64,000 nucleotides of DNA from Alteromonas abrolhosensis (GCF_001953635.1 NZ_MEJH01000005.1:1-64000); one strand, 5' to 3'. Positions 25,602 to 36,498 are shown, numbered from the stretch's first letter. The notes: a model not told the origin generated them from the sequence alone. Numbers and translations are program-made.

Positions 25602-28600
25602 ATGATCTCTCGTTTTTTTACGTTCGAAGAACATGCCACCTTAGTTGAAGGTGCTTATCATTTCCCATTGGTTGTGCTCTCATTGTTGGTGGCAGTATTT
25701 GCGTCATTCATGGCGTTCAATGTAGCGGGACAAGCCGCGATTACAGAAGACAAAATTAGAAGAAATACCTTATTAGGCACCGGTAGTATTGCGCTAGGTG
25801 GTGGCATTTGGTCGATGCACTTTTTAGGCATGACCGCGTTTGATTTGTGCTTACCCGTCAACTACGACCCATTTATCACCGGACTATCTGCAATTCCAGG
25901 AGTTGCGGCAGCGTGGGTGGCGCTTCATCTTTTAATAAAAACTCGCATTAGCATTGCAGAGATAGTTTTGGGTGGCGTGTTAGTAGGGGCGGGCATCGGC
26001 ACAATGCACTACAGCGGTATGGCCGCTATGGAGATGGCACCTCTTCTTCGTTATGACCTTGGCATGTTTGCCCTTTCTATTATAGTCGCTGTGTGTTTAG
26101 CCATGCTGTCACTGTGGATTAAGTTTGGTATTACTGCTGCGACTAAAGCCAAGAGACTGTTAGGTAAACATGTATTGCTAGCCAGTATTATTATGGGCTT
26201 GGCCATTTCTGGAATGCACTATACCGGTATGGCAGCTGCTAGGTTCGTGTTACCACCTGGCATGGAAACTTCCGGTCAGTCCTCAGATATAGCGGTTTTC
26301 CTCGCTATTTCCATTGCTATTGTTACTTTGATACTCATCACTATGGTACTGGGCATTAGCTTGCTCTTTAAATACCGCGATGTAATGGTTCGTGCCATCG
26401 AGAGTGAGCGCATTCAAAGCGCTATAACAGATACTGCTGTCGATGCCATCCTTACTGTAGATGATAAAGGTATTATCAAAACCGCGAACCCTGCTGTAGA
26501 ACGTATTTATGGTTACACTCAGCAAGAAATTATCGGTATGCACGCGCTCGACATTGTGACGCCTGAGAGACGCCATTTATACGGTGATGACTTTTTTAGT
26601 CAGCGGGTAGTACCAACAGAACAAATTATTGGCGCTGGTAGGGAAGTTGAAGTTTTACGTAAGGATGGCGAGAGGATACCCGTTAGTATAGGGGTAGGTT
26701 ATACAAAAATTGAAGGGAAACCTGTTTTCGTGGCGTTTGCTTCTGATTTGCGTAAACGCAAAGAAATGGAAGATGCTTTACGTGAAAGTGAGGCCAAGTT
26801 TAGAAGCCTTATTTCAAACATTCCCGGTATGGCGTATCGCTGCTTGAATATGCCAGGCTGGCCTATGGTATTTATCAGTGACGCTGTAATAGAGGTTACT
26901 GGCTACCCGCCGGAGGATTTTACTCTACCTAATCCGAAACGCTCATTTGCTGATCTTTATCATCCTGAAGATGCTGAGCGTCTTTCTACCATAAGCCCTG
27001 AGGTAGGAGAATTCTCATATGAATATAGAATCATTGCGAAATCTGGCGAAGTTAAGTGGGTTACAGAGCATGGCGTACAGGTTAAAGATGACGAAGGCAT
27101 GGTACTGTATGTAGACGGCTTCATATCTGATATTACGCACCGAAAAGTCATGGAAAATGAGCTAAAATCAGCAAAGGAAAAAGCTGAACAAGCCGCCGCC
27201 GCACGTACTGCTTTTCTAGCGAATATGAGCCACGAAATTAGAACGCCAATGAATGCAATTATTGGTTTTAGTGACTTGATGTTAGGCGAATCGCTTCGGG
27301 AAGAGCAGAAATCCCACCTTACTACCATTAATCGCTCTGCTCGTTCATTACTCCACCTTCTTAACGATATCCTCGATAGTGCTAAGCTAGATAAAGGAAA
27401 GCTCGACTTGGATTATCGCGATTTTCTTATTCGCGAAGAGTTAGATTTGGTCATTTCTACATTTTGGTTAGAAGCTAAACGCAAGAAAGTTGGACTTGTA
27501 CTCAATGTGGATGATTCAGTAGCTAATGGGTATAGAGGCGTACCCGAGCGCATGCGTCAGGTACTCAACAACCTTATTGGTAACGCCGTTAAATTTACCC
27601 ACGAAGGTGAGGTGACAATTAACGTAAAAAGCGACGATAAATTTGTCTACTTTGATGTGTCAGATACGGGTATTGGTATGACGCAAGAGCAAGTGGAACG
27701 CGTCTTCGATCCATTTTCGCAAGCCGATGCGTCAATGAGTAGAAAATACGGTGGCACGGGGCTTGGCACTACTATTTCCAAGCAGTTGGTCGAACTGATG
27801 GGCGGGAATATTTTCGCACGCAGTGAAAAAGGCAAAGGCACAACATTTACATTTAGACTTCCGCTGAAAGTTGTGGAAATAGATGAGCATATTTCGAGTG
27901 ACACAACGTCAAAAGCTACGCGAATAGAAACCACATTAAATGTACTTGTTGTCGATGACGTCCAACAAAATCTAGAGCTTCTTTCATTGTTATTGAAGCG
28001 TGCTGGTCATAATGTAGATACCGCAACTGATGGTTTGATTGCATTAGATAAAATGCAATCACAGTCATATGATGTTGTGCTAATGGATTTACAGATGCCC
28101 AAGCTAGACGGTTTGGAAGCAGCCAAACAGCGTCGAGAATTTGAAAAGGAAAATAGCTTACCTCCGACGCCCATTGTTGCGCTTACGGCTAGCGTATTGG
28201 TGCAAGATAAGCATGCTGCACAGCAAGCAGGCATGGAAGGATTTGCTAACAAGCCAGTCGATTTTGCACAGCTGATGGAAGAGGTGGCGCGCGTACTCAA
28301 TATAGATACAAACGTGATAGATAATGCCAAGGAAAATCCAGTAATTGGCACATCTGAACCATCGCTTAAAGTCGATAAAAACGTATTGGATTTGAAAAAA
28401 GCGGTGGATTTGTGGGGAAGTGAAGAAGCCATCCTACAAGAAGTTGATAAATTCTCATCAACATGTAGAGATAAGATAGATGAGCTAATGGGAGCGGCTA
28501 TTCGAGAAGATTACAAAGCTGTCGCTACGCTGTCCCACGGATTGAAAGGAACGTCAGGTAATCTCTGTTTAACCACTTTTTACCATACCACCAGAGAAAT

Positions 28601-28937
28601 TGAAGCGCAGGCTTTGAAATCGATAGTTAATATTGAAGAGATCAACCGTCTTCGCGATGCGTTAGAAAGAATCGAATTAATGTTAAGTGAATCGCCACTG
28701 TACGCCGAGAATGCAATTAATGAAAGTATCGACAATGCGTTGCTGCTTAGTCATCTGGAAGCTATGCTCGATAGTGTAGAGCAAAACATGGTAGATGAAG
28801 AGGAATTGACATTTTTACGCGAAGTTGGATGTTCGAGTCATAAAGAACAGATTACGCAAATACTTTTAGATATCGATGATTTTGAGTTTGAGTTAGCGCA
28901 TGAGCGCATCTCTACACTGATAAAAGAATTAAAGTAG
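25602..28937 (+). CDS. MHYT-PAS hybrid sensor histidine kinase with receiver and HPt domains
   Basis: This 1111-residue membrane kinase starts with an MHYT sensor of about seven helices (1-250) carrying MHFLGM, MHYSGM and MHYTGM, a motif proposed to bind a metal and sense a gas or redox state. Two PAS domains follow (about 275-395 and 400-520). Then come HisKA with His544 in MSHEIRTPMN, an ATPase with GTGLG, a receiver with Asp829 in LMDLQMPKLDG, and an HPt with His979 in LSHGLKGTSGN. All phosphorelay residues are present. The HD-GYP regulator starts 14 bases after it, so the pair probably links the signal to c-di-GMP breakdown. Confidence 0.93.
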   Translation: MISRFFTFEEHATLVEGAYHFPLVVLSLLVAVFASFMAFNVAGQAAITEDKIRRNTLLGTGSIALGGGIWSMHFLGMTAFDLCLPVNYDPFITGLSAIPGVAAAWVALHLLIKTRISIAEIVLGGVLVGAGIGTMHYSGMAAMEMAPLLRYDLGMFALSIIVAVCLAMLSLWIKFGITAATKAKRLLGKHVLLASIIMGLAISGMHYTGMAAARFVLPPGMETSGQSSDIAVFLAISIAIVTLILITMVLGISLLFKYRDVMVRAIESERIQSAITDTAVDAILTVDDKGIIKTANPAVERIYGYTQQEIIGMHALDIVTPERRHLYGDDFFSQRVVPTEQIIGAGREVEVLRKDGERIPVSIGVGYTKIEGKPVFVAFASDLRKRKEMEDALRESEAKFRSLISNIPGMAYRCLNMPGWPMVFISDAVIEVTGYPPEDFTLPNPKRSFADLYHPEDAERLSTISPEVGEFSYEYRIIAKSGEVKWVTEHGVQVKDDEGMVLYVDGFISDITHRKVMENELKSAKEKAEQAAAARTAFLANMSHEIRTPMNAIIGFSDLMLGESLREEQKSHLTTINRSARSLLHLLNDILDSAKLDKGKLDLDYRDFLIREELDLVISTFWLEAKRKKVGLVLNVDDSVANGYRGVPERMRQVLNNLIGNAVKFTHEGEVTINVKSDDKFVYFDVSDTGIGMTQEQVERVFDPFSQADASMSRKYGGTGLGTTISKQLVELMGGNIFARSEKGKGTTFTFRLPLKVVEIDEHISSDTTSKATRIETTLNVLVVDDVQQNLELLSLLLKRAGHNVDTATDGLIALDKMQSQSYDVVLMDLQMPKLDGLEAAKQRREFEKENSLPPTPIVALTASVLVQDKHAAQQAGMEGFANKPVDFAQLMEEVARVLNIDTNVIDNAKENPVIGTSEPSLKVDKNVLDLKKAVDLWGSEEAILQEVDKFSSTCRDKIDELMGAAIREDYKAVATLSHGLKGTSGNLCLTTFYHTTREIEAQALKSIVNIEEINRLRDALERIELMLSESPLYAENAINESIDNALLLSHLEAMLDSVEQNMVDEEELTFLREVGCSSHKEQITQILLDIDDFEFELAHERISTLIKELK

Positions 28938-28951
28938 CCAAGAGACACGGC

Positions 28952-29953
28952 ATGTTAGAAATTGAAATCACAAAACCTACTTTACTCCTCGTTGACGACG
29001 AGCCGGTAAACCTGCGGGTTTTAAAGCAGCTTCTCGCCAATGACTACCAACTAATTTTCGCCAGAAATGGTGAGGAAGCACTAAAACTAGCACAAACAAG
29101 ACAGCCTAACTTAATACTTCTAGACGTTATGATGCCAGGCCTGACTGGTTTTGAAGTGTGTCGTCAGCTTAAACAGCTTTCAAGTACAAGGCATATCCCT
29201 GTTATATTTGTCACAGCGCTAAATGACGAGCACGAAGAGACAGAAGGTTTTGAAGCTGGCGCGGTGGACTATATTACAAAGCCTATATCACCAGCCATTG
29301 TAAAAGCGCGGGTTAAAACTCATCTTAGCTTAGTACAGGCAGACGAGTTGCTGAACAGCCGATTACAAGTTGTTCAGCGTTTGGGGAGAGCAGCAGAATA
29401 CAAAGATAATGAAACGGGCATGCATGTCATGCGTATGAGCCATTACTCTAAAGAGCTTGCGCTAGCCTATGGACTTACAGATAAACAGGCGGAAATTCTG
29501 CTTCATGCGGCACCTATGCATGACATCGGCAAAATAGGTATTGCTGATAGCATAATGTTAAAACCAGGGAAGCTTACCGACGAAGAGTTTGCCACTATGA
29601 AACATCACCCTGAGATTGGTGCGGAAATCATTGGTGATTGCGGTGATTCTTTGTTATTGAAAGTCGCTAAATCTGTTTCGTTGACCCACCACGAAAAGTG
29701 GGATGGGACGGGTTACCCCAAAGGGCTTGCCGGTGAAGACATTCCTATTGAAGGGCGTATTTGCGCTATCGCTGACGTGTTCGATGCTCTAACCAGTAAA
29801 CGACCTTACAAAGACGCGTGGAGCATTGAAAAGACGGTAGATTTCCTGCAAAGCCAAAAAGGTAAACATTTTGAACCTAAACTTGTCGACCTTATGCTAG
29901 AGATAATGCCAAAAATACTCGACATAAAGGCAACATTTAAAGACGAGGATTAA
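28952..29953 (+). CDS. Response regulator with HD-GYP domain (c-di-GMP phosphodiesterase, RpfG-like)
   Basis: The 333-residue protein has a receiver domain (about 10-125, LLVDDEP, phosphoacceptor Asp58 in LLDVMMPG, Lys in ITKPIS). An HD-GYP domain (150-325) follows, with His190-Asp191 in HDIGKIG, HHPEIG, HHEKWDGTGYP and DVFDALTSKR. HD-GYP proteins with these residues hydrolyse c-di-GMP to GMP or pGpG. It lies 14 bases after the MHYT hybrid kinase on the same strand and is its likely partner. Confidence 0.94.
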   Translation: MLEIEITKPTLLLVDDEPVNLRVLKQLLANDYQLIFARNGEEALKLAQTRQPNLILLDVMMPGLTGFEVCRQLKQLSSTRHIPVIFVTALNDEHEETEGFEAGAVDYITKPISPAIVKARVKTHLSLVQADELLNSRLQVVQRLGRAAEYKDNETGMHVMRMSHYSKELALAYGLTDKQAEILLHAAPMHDIGKIGIADSIMLKPGKLTDEEFATMKHHPEIGAEIIGDCGDSLLLKVAKSVSLTHHEKWDGTGYPKGLAGEDIPIEGRICAIADVFDALTSKRPYKDAWSIEKTVDFLQSQKGKHFEPKLVDLMLEIMPKILDIKATFKDED

Positions 29954-29972
29954 CAGCAGACTCTATTGGCTG

Positions 29973-30001
29973 TTGCTTAATCCGGCGCCTAGACGTATAA
30001 T
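29973..30001 (+). promoter_or_regulatory. Promoter of the RNA upstream of rimP
   Basis: TTGCTT (29973-29978), a 17-base spacer and a perfect TATAAT (29996-30001). It lies just past the HD-GYP stop codon and points into a non-coding segment ending in a terminator. Confidence 0.65.
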
Positions 30002-30007
30002 GTGCGT

Positions 30008-30168
30008 ATTACGTGATGAGAGCGGGCTCCCTCAGTACAGGAAAGTAACGCACTTATCATTAGCAAGCTATCACCTAACGGTGGTTTTACCCATAGGTTT
30101 GCAACTGCCCATGTTGGCAGGTATGGGTTCAGAATTTTAATAAAAGCCCCGCTAGTCCGGGGCTTTTT
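30008..30168 (+). ncRNA. Candidate structured RNA / leader upstream of rimP
   Basis: About 160 bases run from a good promoter to a strong terminator and contain no open frame of note. Local stems are CACC-TAAC-GGTG (30072-30083) and a nested hairpin ACCCATA/TATGGGT (30089-30095 with 30122-30128) enclosing CTGCC/GGCAG. GTAACGCAC at 30045-30053 could pair with GTGCGTATTAC at 30002-30012, though that begins before the predicted +1. Many gammaproteobacteria have a tRNA here; this segment does not fold as one. It may be an attenuated leader of the rimP-nusA-infB operon or an independent small RNA. Confidence 0.5.
30142..30168 (+). terminator. Terminator between the leader RNA and rimP
   Basis: AAAAGCCCC and GGGGCTTTTT around an eight-base loop. 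Confidence 0.85.
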
Positions 30169-30215
30169 GTTGTATTAAAACCTGGAGTCAGCCTCGCTGA
30201 GCCGGGTGATGACAG

Positions 30216-30236
30216 GTGGGCTTTAGGCCCTTTTTT
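30216..30236 (+). promoter_or_regulatory. Second terminator-like hairpin directly before rimP (rimP-leader-like attenuator)
   Basis: GGGC-TTTAG-GCCC followed by six T lies 18 bases before the rimP start codon. Gammaproteobacterial rimP genes are known to carry a premature terminator in the leader. This hairpin is short, so partial termination is the likely outcome. Confidence 0.5.
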
Positions 30237-30254
30237 CGTTTTTGGAGGTTTGCA

Positions 30255-30713
30255 TTGGCAAAACTTGAAGAGAAACTAACCGAAATGTTAGAGCCGGGTG
30301 TTGAAGCACTAGGTTTCGAATTGGTTGGTATCGAGTTTGTACGAGCGGGGAAACATTCGATTCTTCGTGTTTTTATTGATCATGAAAACGGTATTACCGT
30401 AGATGATTGTGCAGATGTAAGTCATCAGGTTAGCGCAATTTTGGATGTTGAAGATCCAATTAGCACTGAATACAACTTGGAAGTGTCATCACCAGGTATG
30501 GACAGACCGCTTTTCAAAGAGAAGCACTATATCGAGTCTGTGGGTGAAGTGGTTCAAATTCGTTTGTCTATGCCAATGGATGACAGACGTAATTTTAAAG
30601 GCAAAGTACTCGCGTGCGAAAATGGCATTGTAAGTATTGAAGTGGATGGCCAGCAGTTCCAGTTAGCTGTGGCGAATATCGAAAAAGGTAACGTTGTTCC
30701 CACGTTCGATTAA
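30255..30713 (+). CDS. rimP: Ribosome maturation factor RimP
   Basis: This 152-residue protein is needed for 30S subunit assembly. The family pattern is clear: EALGFELVGIEFVR, DDCADVSHQVSAILDVEDPI, YNLEVSSPGMDRPLF. The start is TTG at 30255, preceded by GGAGG with a six-base gap; the predicted N-terminus AKLEEKLTEML matches the family, while starts further upstream would run into the attenuator hairpin. It is the first gene of the rimP-nusA-infB cluster. Confidence 0.96.
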   Translation: MAKLEEKLTEMLEPGVEALGFELVGIEFVRAGKHSILRVFIDHENGITVDDCADVSHQVSAILDVEDPISTEYNLEVSSPGMDRPLFKEKHYIESVGEVVQIRLSMPMDDRRNFKGKVLACENGIVSIEVDGQQFQLAVANIEKGNVVPTFD

Positions 30714-30758
30714 CGGAACAGCTCTGCTTTCATCGACGAAAGCAAAAGAGAGGCGAAA

Positions 30759-32255
30759 ATGAATAAAGAAATTTTGTTAGTGGCGGAAGCCGTTTCAAAT
30801 GAAAAACAAGTGCCTAGAGAGAAAATTTTTGAAGCGCTAGAGTTTGCGATCGCTAGTGCAACAAAAAAGAAAAACGAAGGCGAAATTGAAGTTCGTGTAA
30901 GCATCGACAGAACGTCTGGTGACTTTGATACATTCCGTCGCTGGTTGGTTATTCCTGATGATCAAGAACAGGAAAACCCATTTGCTGAAATTACGATTTC
31001 TGCGGCACAAATCGACGAACCAGAGATTCAACTTGGCGATTATGTGGAAGAACAGATTGAATCTATAAAATTCGACCGCATAACTACGCAAACCGCAAAG
31101 CAAGTGATCGTACAAAAAGTACGTGAAGCTGAGCGTCAGCAAATGATTGCTGAGTACGAAGACAAAGTGGGTGAACTAGTTACCGGTACGGTAAAGAAAG
31201 TTAACCGCGACAATATCATCATCGATTTGGGTAACAACGCTGAAGGCGTTATCTACCGCGATGACATGCTTCCTCGTGAAACTTTCCGTCCGGGTGACCG
31301 TGTACGTGGTCTTCTATACGTTATCCGTCCAGAAGCACGTGGCGCACAGCTATTCATTAGCCGTACGCACCCAGACATGCTAGTTGAATTATTCCGCTTA
31401 GAAGTGCCAGAAATTGCGGAAGAAACACTAGAAATTAAATCTGCGGCTCGTGACCCAGGCTCTCGTGCAAAGATTGCGGTTAAAACTAACGACAAACGCT
31501 TAGACCCAGTAGGTGCGTGTGTTGGTATGCGTGGTTCACGTGTACAAGCCGTATCGGGTGAACTTGGCGGTGAGCGTGTTGATATCGTGCTATGGGATGA
31601 AAACCCAGCGCAATTCGTTATCAATGCAATGGCACCTGCTGAAGTTGCGTCTATTGTTGTTGATGAAGACAGCAACACAATGGACGTTGCGGTTGAAGCA
31701 GACAACCTAGCTCAGGCGATTGGCCGTAGTGGTCAAAACGTTCGCTTAGCTAGCCAGCTGACTGGCTGGGAACTTAACGTGATGACGGTTGACGATCTCA
31801 ACAAGAAGCACGAAGAAGAAAACGCGAAGGTACTTAATCTATTTACTGCTGGTTTGGACATCGACGAAGAGTTCGCGTCTGTCCTGGTAGATGAAGGCTT
31901 TACAACGCTTGAAGAAGTGGCATACGTGCCTGCAAGTGAACTTCTAGCGGTTGAAGGGTTAGATGAAGAAATGGTTGAAGAGCTGCGCAACAGAGCGCGT
32001 GCTTTCCTAACCACGCGTGCACTGGCGAACGAAGAATCGCTTGAAGGTGCAGAGCCTACAGAAGCCTTATTAAATCTTGAAGGTATGAGTAAACACGTGG
32101 CCTATGTGTTGGCCAGCCGCGGTGTTACTGACCTGGAAGAATTAGCAGAACAAGGTACCGATGATATCAGTGATATCGATGAACTAGACGAAGAGAAAGC
32201 CGGTGCATTAATCATGGCGGCTCGTAATATCGTATGGTTCAGTGAAGAAGAGTAA
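30759..32255 (+). CDS. nusA: Transcription termination/antitermination factor NusA
   Basis: This 498-residue protein has the N-terminal RNA-polymerase-binding domain (1-130), S1 domain (about 135-200), two KH domains ([36 protein letters not shown]) and two C-terminal acidic helix-hairpin-helix repeats (about 365-425 and 440-495), the gammaproteobacterial length and layout. It modulates pausing, termination and antitermination. It lies 45 bases after rimP with GAGAGGCG before ATG. E. coli NusA represses its own operon; the leader hairpins here could serve that. Confidence 0.97.
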   Translation: MNKEILLVAEAVSNEKQVPREKIFEALEFAIASATKKKNEGEIEVRVSIDRTSGDFDTFRRWLVIPDDQEQENPFAEITISAAQIDEPEIQLGDYVEEQIESIKFDRITTQTAKQVIVQKVREAERQQMIAEYEDKVGELVTGTVKKVNRDNIIIDLGNNAEGVIYRDDMLPRETFRPGDRVRGLLYVIRPEARGAQLFISRTHPDMLVELFRLEVPEIAEETLEIKSAARDPGSRAKIAVKTNDKRLDPVGACVGMRGSRVQAVSGELGGERVDIVLWDENPAQFVINAMAPAEVASIVVDEDSNTMDVAVEADNLAQAIGRSGQNVRLASQLTGWELNVMTVDDLNKKHEEENAKVLNLFTAGLDIDEEFASVLVDEGFTTLEEVAYVPASELLAVEGLDEEMVEELRNRARAFLTTRALANEESLEGAEPTEALLNLEGMSKHVAYVLASRGVTDLEELAEQGTDDISDIDELDEEKAGALIMAARNIVWFSEEE

Positions 32256-32279
32256 GGTCAACAGGGGGAAAATTACGTA

Positions 32280-34886
32280 ATGGCAGATGTATCTATTGAA
32301 AAGCTCGCCAGCGACATTGGTACGACCGTTGACCGATTGGTTGGCCAGTTTAAAGACGCGGGTATCACTAAGAGTGCCGGCGATCAGGTAAACGAAGACG
32401 AGAAACAAAAACTATTGGATCATTTAAGTAAGCAACACGGCAGCGCAGCTGAACCGACGCGTATGACACTTAAGCGTAAGACAACCAGCACATTGAGTGT
32501 TGGTAAGTCTAAAGAAGTGAAAGTGGAAGTACGTAAAAAGCGCACTTACGTTAAACGCAGCGACATTGAAGAGCAGCAGCGTCAAGCGGAAGAAGAGGCG
32601 AAGCGTCTTGAAGAAGAAGCACGTCTGAAGCGCGAAGCGGAAGAAAAAGCAGCGGCTGATGCCAAAAAAGCGGCTGAAGAGAAAGCGCGTAAAGCTGAAG
32701 AAGCGAAAAAAGCCGCTGAAGAAGAGCGCGCTCGTCGTGCTGAGCAAGCGAAGAAAGAAGCTGAAGCACGCAAGAAAGACGAACCAGAGCTAACGGAAGC
32801 TGAAAAAGCGGAAGCAGAAGCGGCTCGTCAGGAAGAAGAGCGTCTTCGTAAAGCGCAAGAAGAAGAAGCGCAGAAAAAGCTTGAAGAAGAAGCAAAGAAA
32901 GCGGCTGATGAAGCGCGTAAACTTGCTGAAGAAAACGAGCGTCGCTGGAAAGAAGAAGAAGAGCGTCGTAAGAAAGAAGAAGCTGAAGAAGTTCACTTGC
33001 ACTCTAATCGTTATGCTCAAGAAGCTGAAGACGAAGAAGATATGCAGGTTGAGCGTTCATCTCGCCGTCGTCGTAAGTCGAAGAAAAATGCGGGTGAGCA
33101 CCTTAAGCAAGGCTTTAACAAGCCAGCTGCACCTGTAGAGCGTGTAGTTAAGCTTGGCGCAACCATCACCGTTGGCGAACTTGCAAGTAAGCTTGCAATT
33201 AAGTCTAACGAAGTTATCAAAACGATGATGAAGATGGGCGAAATGGCAACCATTAACCAAGTACTAGACCAAGATACTGCGGTACTAGTGATTGAAGAAA
33301 TGGGCCATAAGTACGAGCTTGTTAACGACAACGCACTTGAAGATGAGTTGTTGGCAGACGGCACCGGCGGTGAAAAAACCACACGTGCACCTGTTGTAAC
33401 CATCATGGGTCACGTTGACCACGGTAAAACGTCATTGCTTGACTACATTCGTCGCGCGAAAGTTGCCGACGGTGAAGCCGGTGGTATTACCCAGCACATT
33501 GGTGCATATAAAGTAGAAACAGAGAACGGTGAAATTACGTTCCTAGATACACCTGGACACGCCGCGTTTACTGCAATGCGTGCTCGTGGTGCTACGGCGA
33601 CAGATATAGTTATTCTTGTTGTTGCTGCAGATGACGGCGTAATGCCTCAAACGAAAGAAGCGGTACAGCACGCTCGCGCTGCTGGCGTACCTCTTATCGT
33701 TGCAGTAAACAAAATGGATAAAGAAACCGCTGACCCTGATCGCGTTAAAACTGAGCTATCTCAACTAGAAGTTATCTCAGAAGAGTGGGGTGGTGAGCAC
33801 CAGTTCTGTAACGTTTCTGCGAAAACAGGTATGGGCGTAGACGAATTGCTTGAAGCTATCGTTCTACAAGCTGAAGTTCTTGACCTTAAAGCAGTAGCTG
33901 AAGGCCCAGGTCGCGGTATTGTTATTGAATCTCGCCTTGATAAAGGTCGTGGTCCAGTAGCTTCTGTATTGGTTCAAGAAGGCCAATTACGCGCTGGTGA
34001 CATTCTACTTTGTGGTGAAGAGTACGGCCGTGTTCGTGCAATGCGCGACGAAAACGGTAATGAAATTAAAGTTGCTGGCCCTTCTACACCTGTGGAAGTA
34101 CTTGGCCTGTCTGGTGTTCCGGTAGCGGGTGAAGACGCAGCTGTTGTTAAAGACGAGCGTAAAGCGCGTGAAGTAGCAGCTAAGCGTCATCAGAAGAAAC
34201 GTGAACTTAAACTTGCTCGTCAGCAAAAAGCGAAACTTGAAAACATGTTCGCGAACATGGAATCAGGTGATGTTAGTGAACTGAACATCGTACTAAAAGC
34301 TGACGTACAGGGCTCTGTAGAAGCAATTTCTGAATCACTTGTTAAGCTTTCTACGTCTGAAGTGAAAGTGAACATTGTAGGTAGTGGTGTAGGTGGTATC
34401 ACTGAAACTGACGCGACCCTTGCGGCTGCATCAGGCGCTATCGTACTAGGCTTTAACGTTCGTGCTGATGCTACAGCGCGCCGCGTACTAGAAGCTGAAG
34501 AAATTGATTTACGTTACTACAGCGTTATCTATAACCTAATTGACGAAGTGAAAGCGGCCATGAGTGGTATGCTTGCACCAGAATTCAAGCAGGAAATCAT
34601 TGGTCTTGCAGAAGTACGTGACGTGTTTAAGTCACCGAAACTGGGCGCAATTGCGGGCTGTATGGTTACTGAAGGTAACGTTAAGCGTAGCAACCCAATC
34701 CGTGTACTTCGCGACAACGTAGTAATTTACGAAGGTGAGTTAGAATCACTACGTCGCTTTAAAGACGACGTACAAGAAGTACGTAACGGTATGGAATGTG
34801 GTATCGGCGTTAAGAACTACAACGACGTGAAAGTAGGCGACCAAATCGAGGTCTTCGAAATCGTTGAGGTTAAGCGCGAAATTTAA
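32280..34886 (+). CDS. infB: Translation initiation factor IF-2
   Basis: This 868-residue GTPase places initiator tRNA on the 30S subunit. Layout: an N-terminal IF2N domain (1-50), a long charged Glu/Lys/Ala/Arg helical stretch (about 95-245), a second IF2N (about 290-340), the G domain with G1 GHVDHGKT (377-384), DTPGHA and NKMD, then domains II-IV. The charged region is typical of enterobacterial-type long IF-2. It starts 24 bases after nusA. Shorter forms from internal starts are known in E. coli and may occur here. Confidence 0.97.
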   Translation: MADVSIEKLASDIGTTVDRLVGQFKDAGITKSAGDQVNEDEKQKLLDHLSKQHGSAAEPTRMTLKRKTTSTLSVGKSKEVKVEVRKKRTYVKRSDIEEQQRQAEEEAKRLEEEARLKREAEEKAAADAKKAAEEKARKAEEAKKAAEEERARRAEQAKKEAEARKKDEPELTEAEKAEAEAARQEEERLRKAQEEEAQKKLEEEAKKAADEARKLAEENERRWKEEEERRKKEEAEEVHLHSNRYAQEAEDEEDMQVERSSRRRRKSKKNAGEHLKQGFNKPAAPVERVVKLGATITVGELASKLAIKSNEVIKTMMKMGEMATINQVLDQDTAVLVIEEMGHKYELVNDNALEDELLADGTGGEKTTRAPVVTIMGHVDHGKTSLLDYIRRAKVADGEAGGITQHIGAYKVETENGEITFLDTPGHAAFTAMRARGATATDIVILVVAADDGVMPQTKEAVQHARAAGVPLIVAVNKMDKETADPDRVKTELSQLEVISEEWGGEHQFCNVSAKTGMGVDELLEAIVLQAEVLDLKAVAEGPGRGIVIESRLDKGRGPVASVLVQEGQLRAGDILLCGEEYGRVRAMRDENGNEIKVAGPSTPVEVLGLSGVPVAGEDAAVVKDERKAREVAAKRHQKKRELKLARQQKAKLENMFANMESGDVSELNIVLKADVQGSVEAISESLVKLSTSEVKVNIVGSGVGGITETDATLAAASGAIVLGFNVRADATARRVLEAEEIDLRYYSVIYNLIDEVKAAMSGMLAPEFKQEIIGLAEVRDVFKSPKLGAIAGCMVTEGNVKRSNPIRVLRDNVVIYEGELESLRRFKDDVQEVRNGMECGIGVKNYNDVKVGDQIEVFEIVEVKREI

Positions 34887-34910
34887 TTGCCTTAGTTAAT
34901 TCGGCATGTG

Positions 34911-34941
34911 AAAAACGGGGGCCGAGTGCTCCCGTTTTTGT
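34911..34941 (+). terminator. Terminator between infB and rbfA
   Basis: AAAAACGGG and CCCGTTTTT flank an 11-base loop. Some readthrough or a separate rbfA promoter must supply the downstream genes. Confidence 0.75.
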
Positions 34942-35001
34942 CTGTATTTAGTCAATAAATTCAAATCATGCTCGACATTTACATAAGGAAAGGAGAGTAC
35001 A

Positions 35002-35403
35002 ATGGCCCGTGAATTTTCACGTACCGACAGAGTCGCTCAGCAAGTTCATAAAGAAGTGGCGAGCATTCTGCAAAACGAATACAAGCACCGCGTTGGCGAT
35101 ATGCCTTTGATCACGGTTTCTGACGTAGATGTATCGCGCGACTTAGCGCATGCAAAAATCTTTGTGACTATCTACAACAGCACCGAAGAGGAAGGTAAGG
35201 CGCAAATTAAACAACTGGCAGAATACAAAAAGTTTATCCGCAGTATTCTAGCTAAACGTATTCGCATGCGTTCAGTACCAGATCTTCACTTCTTTGAAGA
35301 TAAGTCGATTGTTGAAGGTATGCGTATCTCTAATCTTGTGTCACAGACCATCGCAAAAGATGAGTCAAAGCGCGATAAAGACGAATCACAAGAGCAGGAG
35401 TAG
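35002..35403 (+). CDS. rbfA: Ribosome-binding factor A
   Basis: This 133-residue KH-like fold protein binds the 30S subunit during 16S rRNA 5'-end maturation. Start MAREFSRTDRVAQQVHKEVASIL and the central PLITVSDVDVSRDLAHAKIFVT are family hallmarks, as is VPDLHFFEDKS. The last 20 residues are a charged tail. AAGGAGAG stands before ATG. The stop codon abuts the ATG of truB, so the two are translationally coupled. Confidence 0.96.
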   Translation: MAREFSRTDRVAQQVHKEVASILQNEYKHRVGDMPLITVSDVDVSRDLAHAKIFVTIYNSTEEEGKAQIKQLAEYKKFIRSILAKRIRMRSVPDLHFFEDKSIVEGMRISNLVSQTIAKDESKRDKDESQEQE

Positions 35404-36378
35404 ATGGCAAGACGTCGTAAAGGCCGTGAGATTAACGGCATAGTATTGCTTGATAAACCGCTTGGTGGGTCATCTAACCAACTGCTACAAAAAGTGCGCT
35501 GGCTGTACAAAGCGGCAAAAGCCGGGCACACAGGCGCACTTGATCCGCTTGCCAGTGGTATGCTGCCGCTCTGCTTGGGTGAAGCCACCAAGTTTTCTCA
35601 GTTTCTTCTGGATGCTGAGAAGACCTACGAGGTAACTGCTCAATTAGGCGTACGCACAACCACATCTGATGCGGACGGTGAAGTAGTTGAAGAAAAACCT
35701 GTTGAAGTAAGCGAAGAACAAGTGCGTGATGCATGTTTGGCGTTCTTAGGTAAGAGCAAACAAATACCATCCATGTTCTCAGCGCTTAAACATCAAGGTA
35801 AGCCGCTTTATCATTATGCTCGTCAAGGCATAGAAATTGAGCGTGAGCCCCGCGATATTGAAGTGTATGAACTGGATGTACTGCGTATTGAACTGCCGTT
35901 TGTAGAAATGCGCATTAAATGCAGCAAAGGCACCTATATTCGCTCTATCGTGGATGATTTGGGTCAAAACCTTGGCTGTGGCGCCTACGTAACTCGCTTA
36001 CACCGCACGGAAGTAGCAGACTATCCCACAGATAAAATGGTATCGCTGGATAAGTTGATTGAAATTCAGGAATCACTGGAAGAAGGTGACTTCAAAGCGC
36101 TGGATGACTTATTGATTCCTATGGATACGGCTGTAAGTCGCTTACCATTTGTGACTATTAACGATGCGGAAAGAAACCGCTTTGATAACGGTCAATCTGT
36201 AAAAGGGGTATGTAGCGAATCACTTATTGAAGGTATGTCTTACCGCGTTTACCACGGTGAAGATACTAGTGGTATTTTCTTAGGCGTAGGGGAAGGGGTT
36301 CTTGACCCGAAAGACCAAGGTATCCCTAAACAAGAAGTGTTTGTTAACCCAAAACGTCGAGTTGTTTATCCATCTTAG
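35404..36378 (+). CDS. truB: tRNA pseudouridine(55) synthase
   Basis: This 324-residue enzyme modifies U55 in the T-loop of tRNAs. The catalytic Asp47 is in [12 protein letters not shown], followed by [17 protein letters not shown], the [13 protein letters not shown] motif and a C-terminal PUA-like domain. ATG directly follows the rbfA stop with no gap. The N-terminus [19 protein letters not shown] is the usual one. Confidence 0.96.
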   Translation: MARRRKGREINGIVLLDKPLGGSSNQLLQKVRWLYKAAKAGHTGALDPLASGMLPLCLGEATKFSQFLLDAEKTYEVTAQLGVRTTTSDADGEVVEEKPVEVSEEQVRDACLAFLGKSKQIPSMFSALKHQGKPLYHYARQGIEIEREPRDIEVYELDVLRIELPFVEMRIKCSKGTYIRSIVDDLGQNLGCGAYVTRLHRTEVADYPTDKMVSLDKLIEIQESLEEGDFKALDDLLIPMDTAVSRLPFVTINDAERNRFDNGQSVKGVCSESLIEGMSYRVYHGEDTSGIFLGVGEGVLDPKDQGIPKQEVFVNPKRRVVYPS

Positions 36379-36408
36379 CTGCGCTGGTAAATAAAGACGG
36401 TTTATGGC

Positions 36409-36436
36409 TTGCTAAGTCTGTAAACGTCATTATAAT
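36409..36436 (+). promoter_or_regulatory. Promoter of rpsO
   Basis: TTGCTA (36409-36414), a 16-base spacer and TATAAT (36431-36436), 63 bases before the rpsO ATG. Confidence 0.65.
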
Positions 36437-36498
36437 ACGGCGCTCATTCCGCTTTGCTGAATTAGTGATCGGCGAAGCATTAATATTAGGAGAATGAT

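Noticed and set aside
30002-30130. A tRNA gene upstream of rimP, as in E. coli
   Set aside because: No acceptor-stem pairing, T-loop motif or anticodon arm could be placed; treated as a leader or small RNA instead.
32424-33138. Several long frames antisense or shifted to the infB charged region
   Set aside because: They are artefacts of repetitive GAA/AAG-rich codons in the IF-2 helical segment and have low-complexity Phe/Leu or Ser/Ala content.
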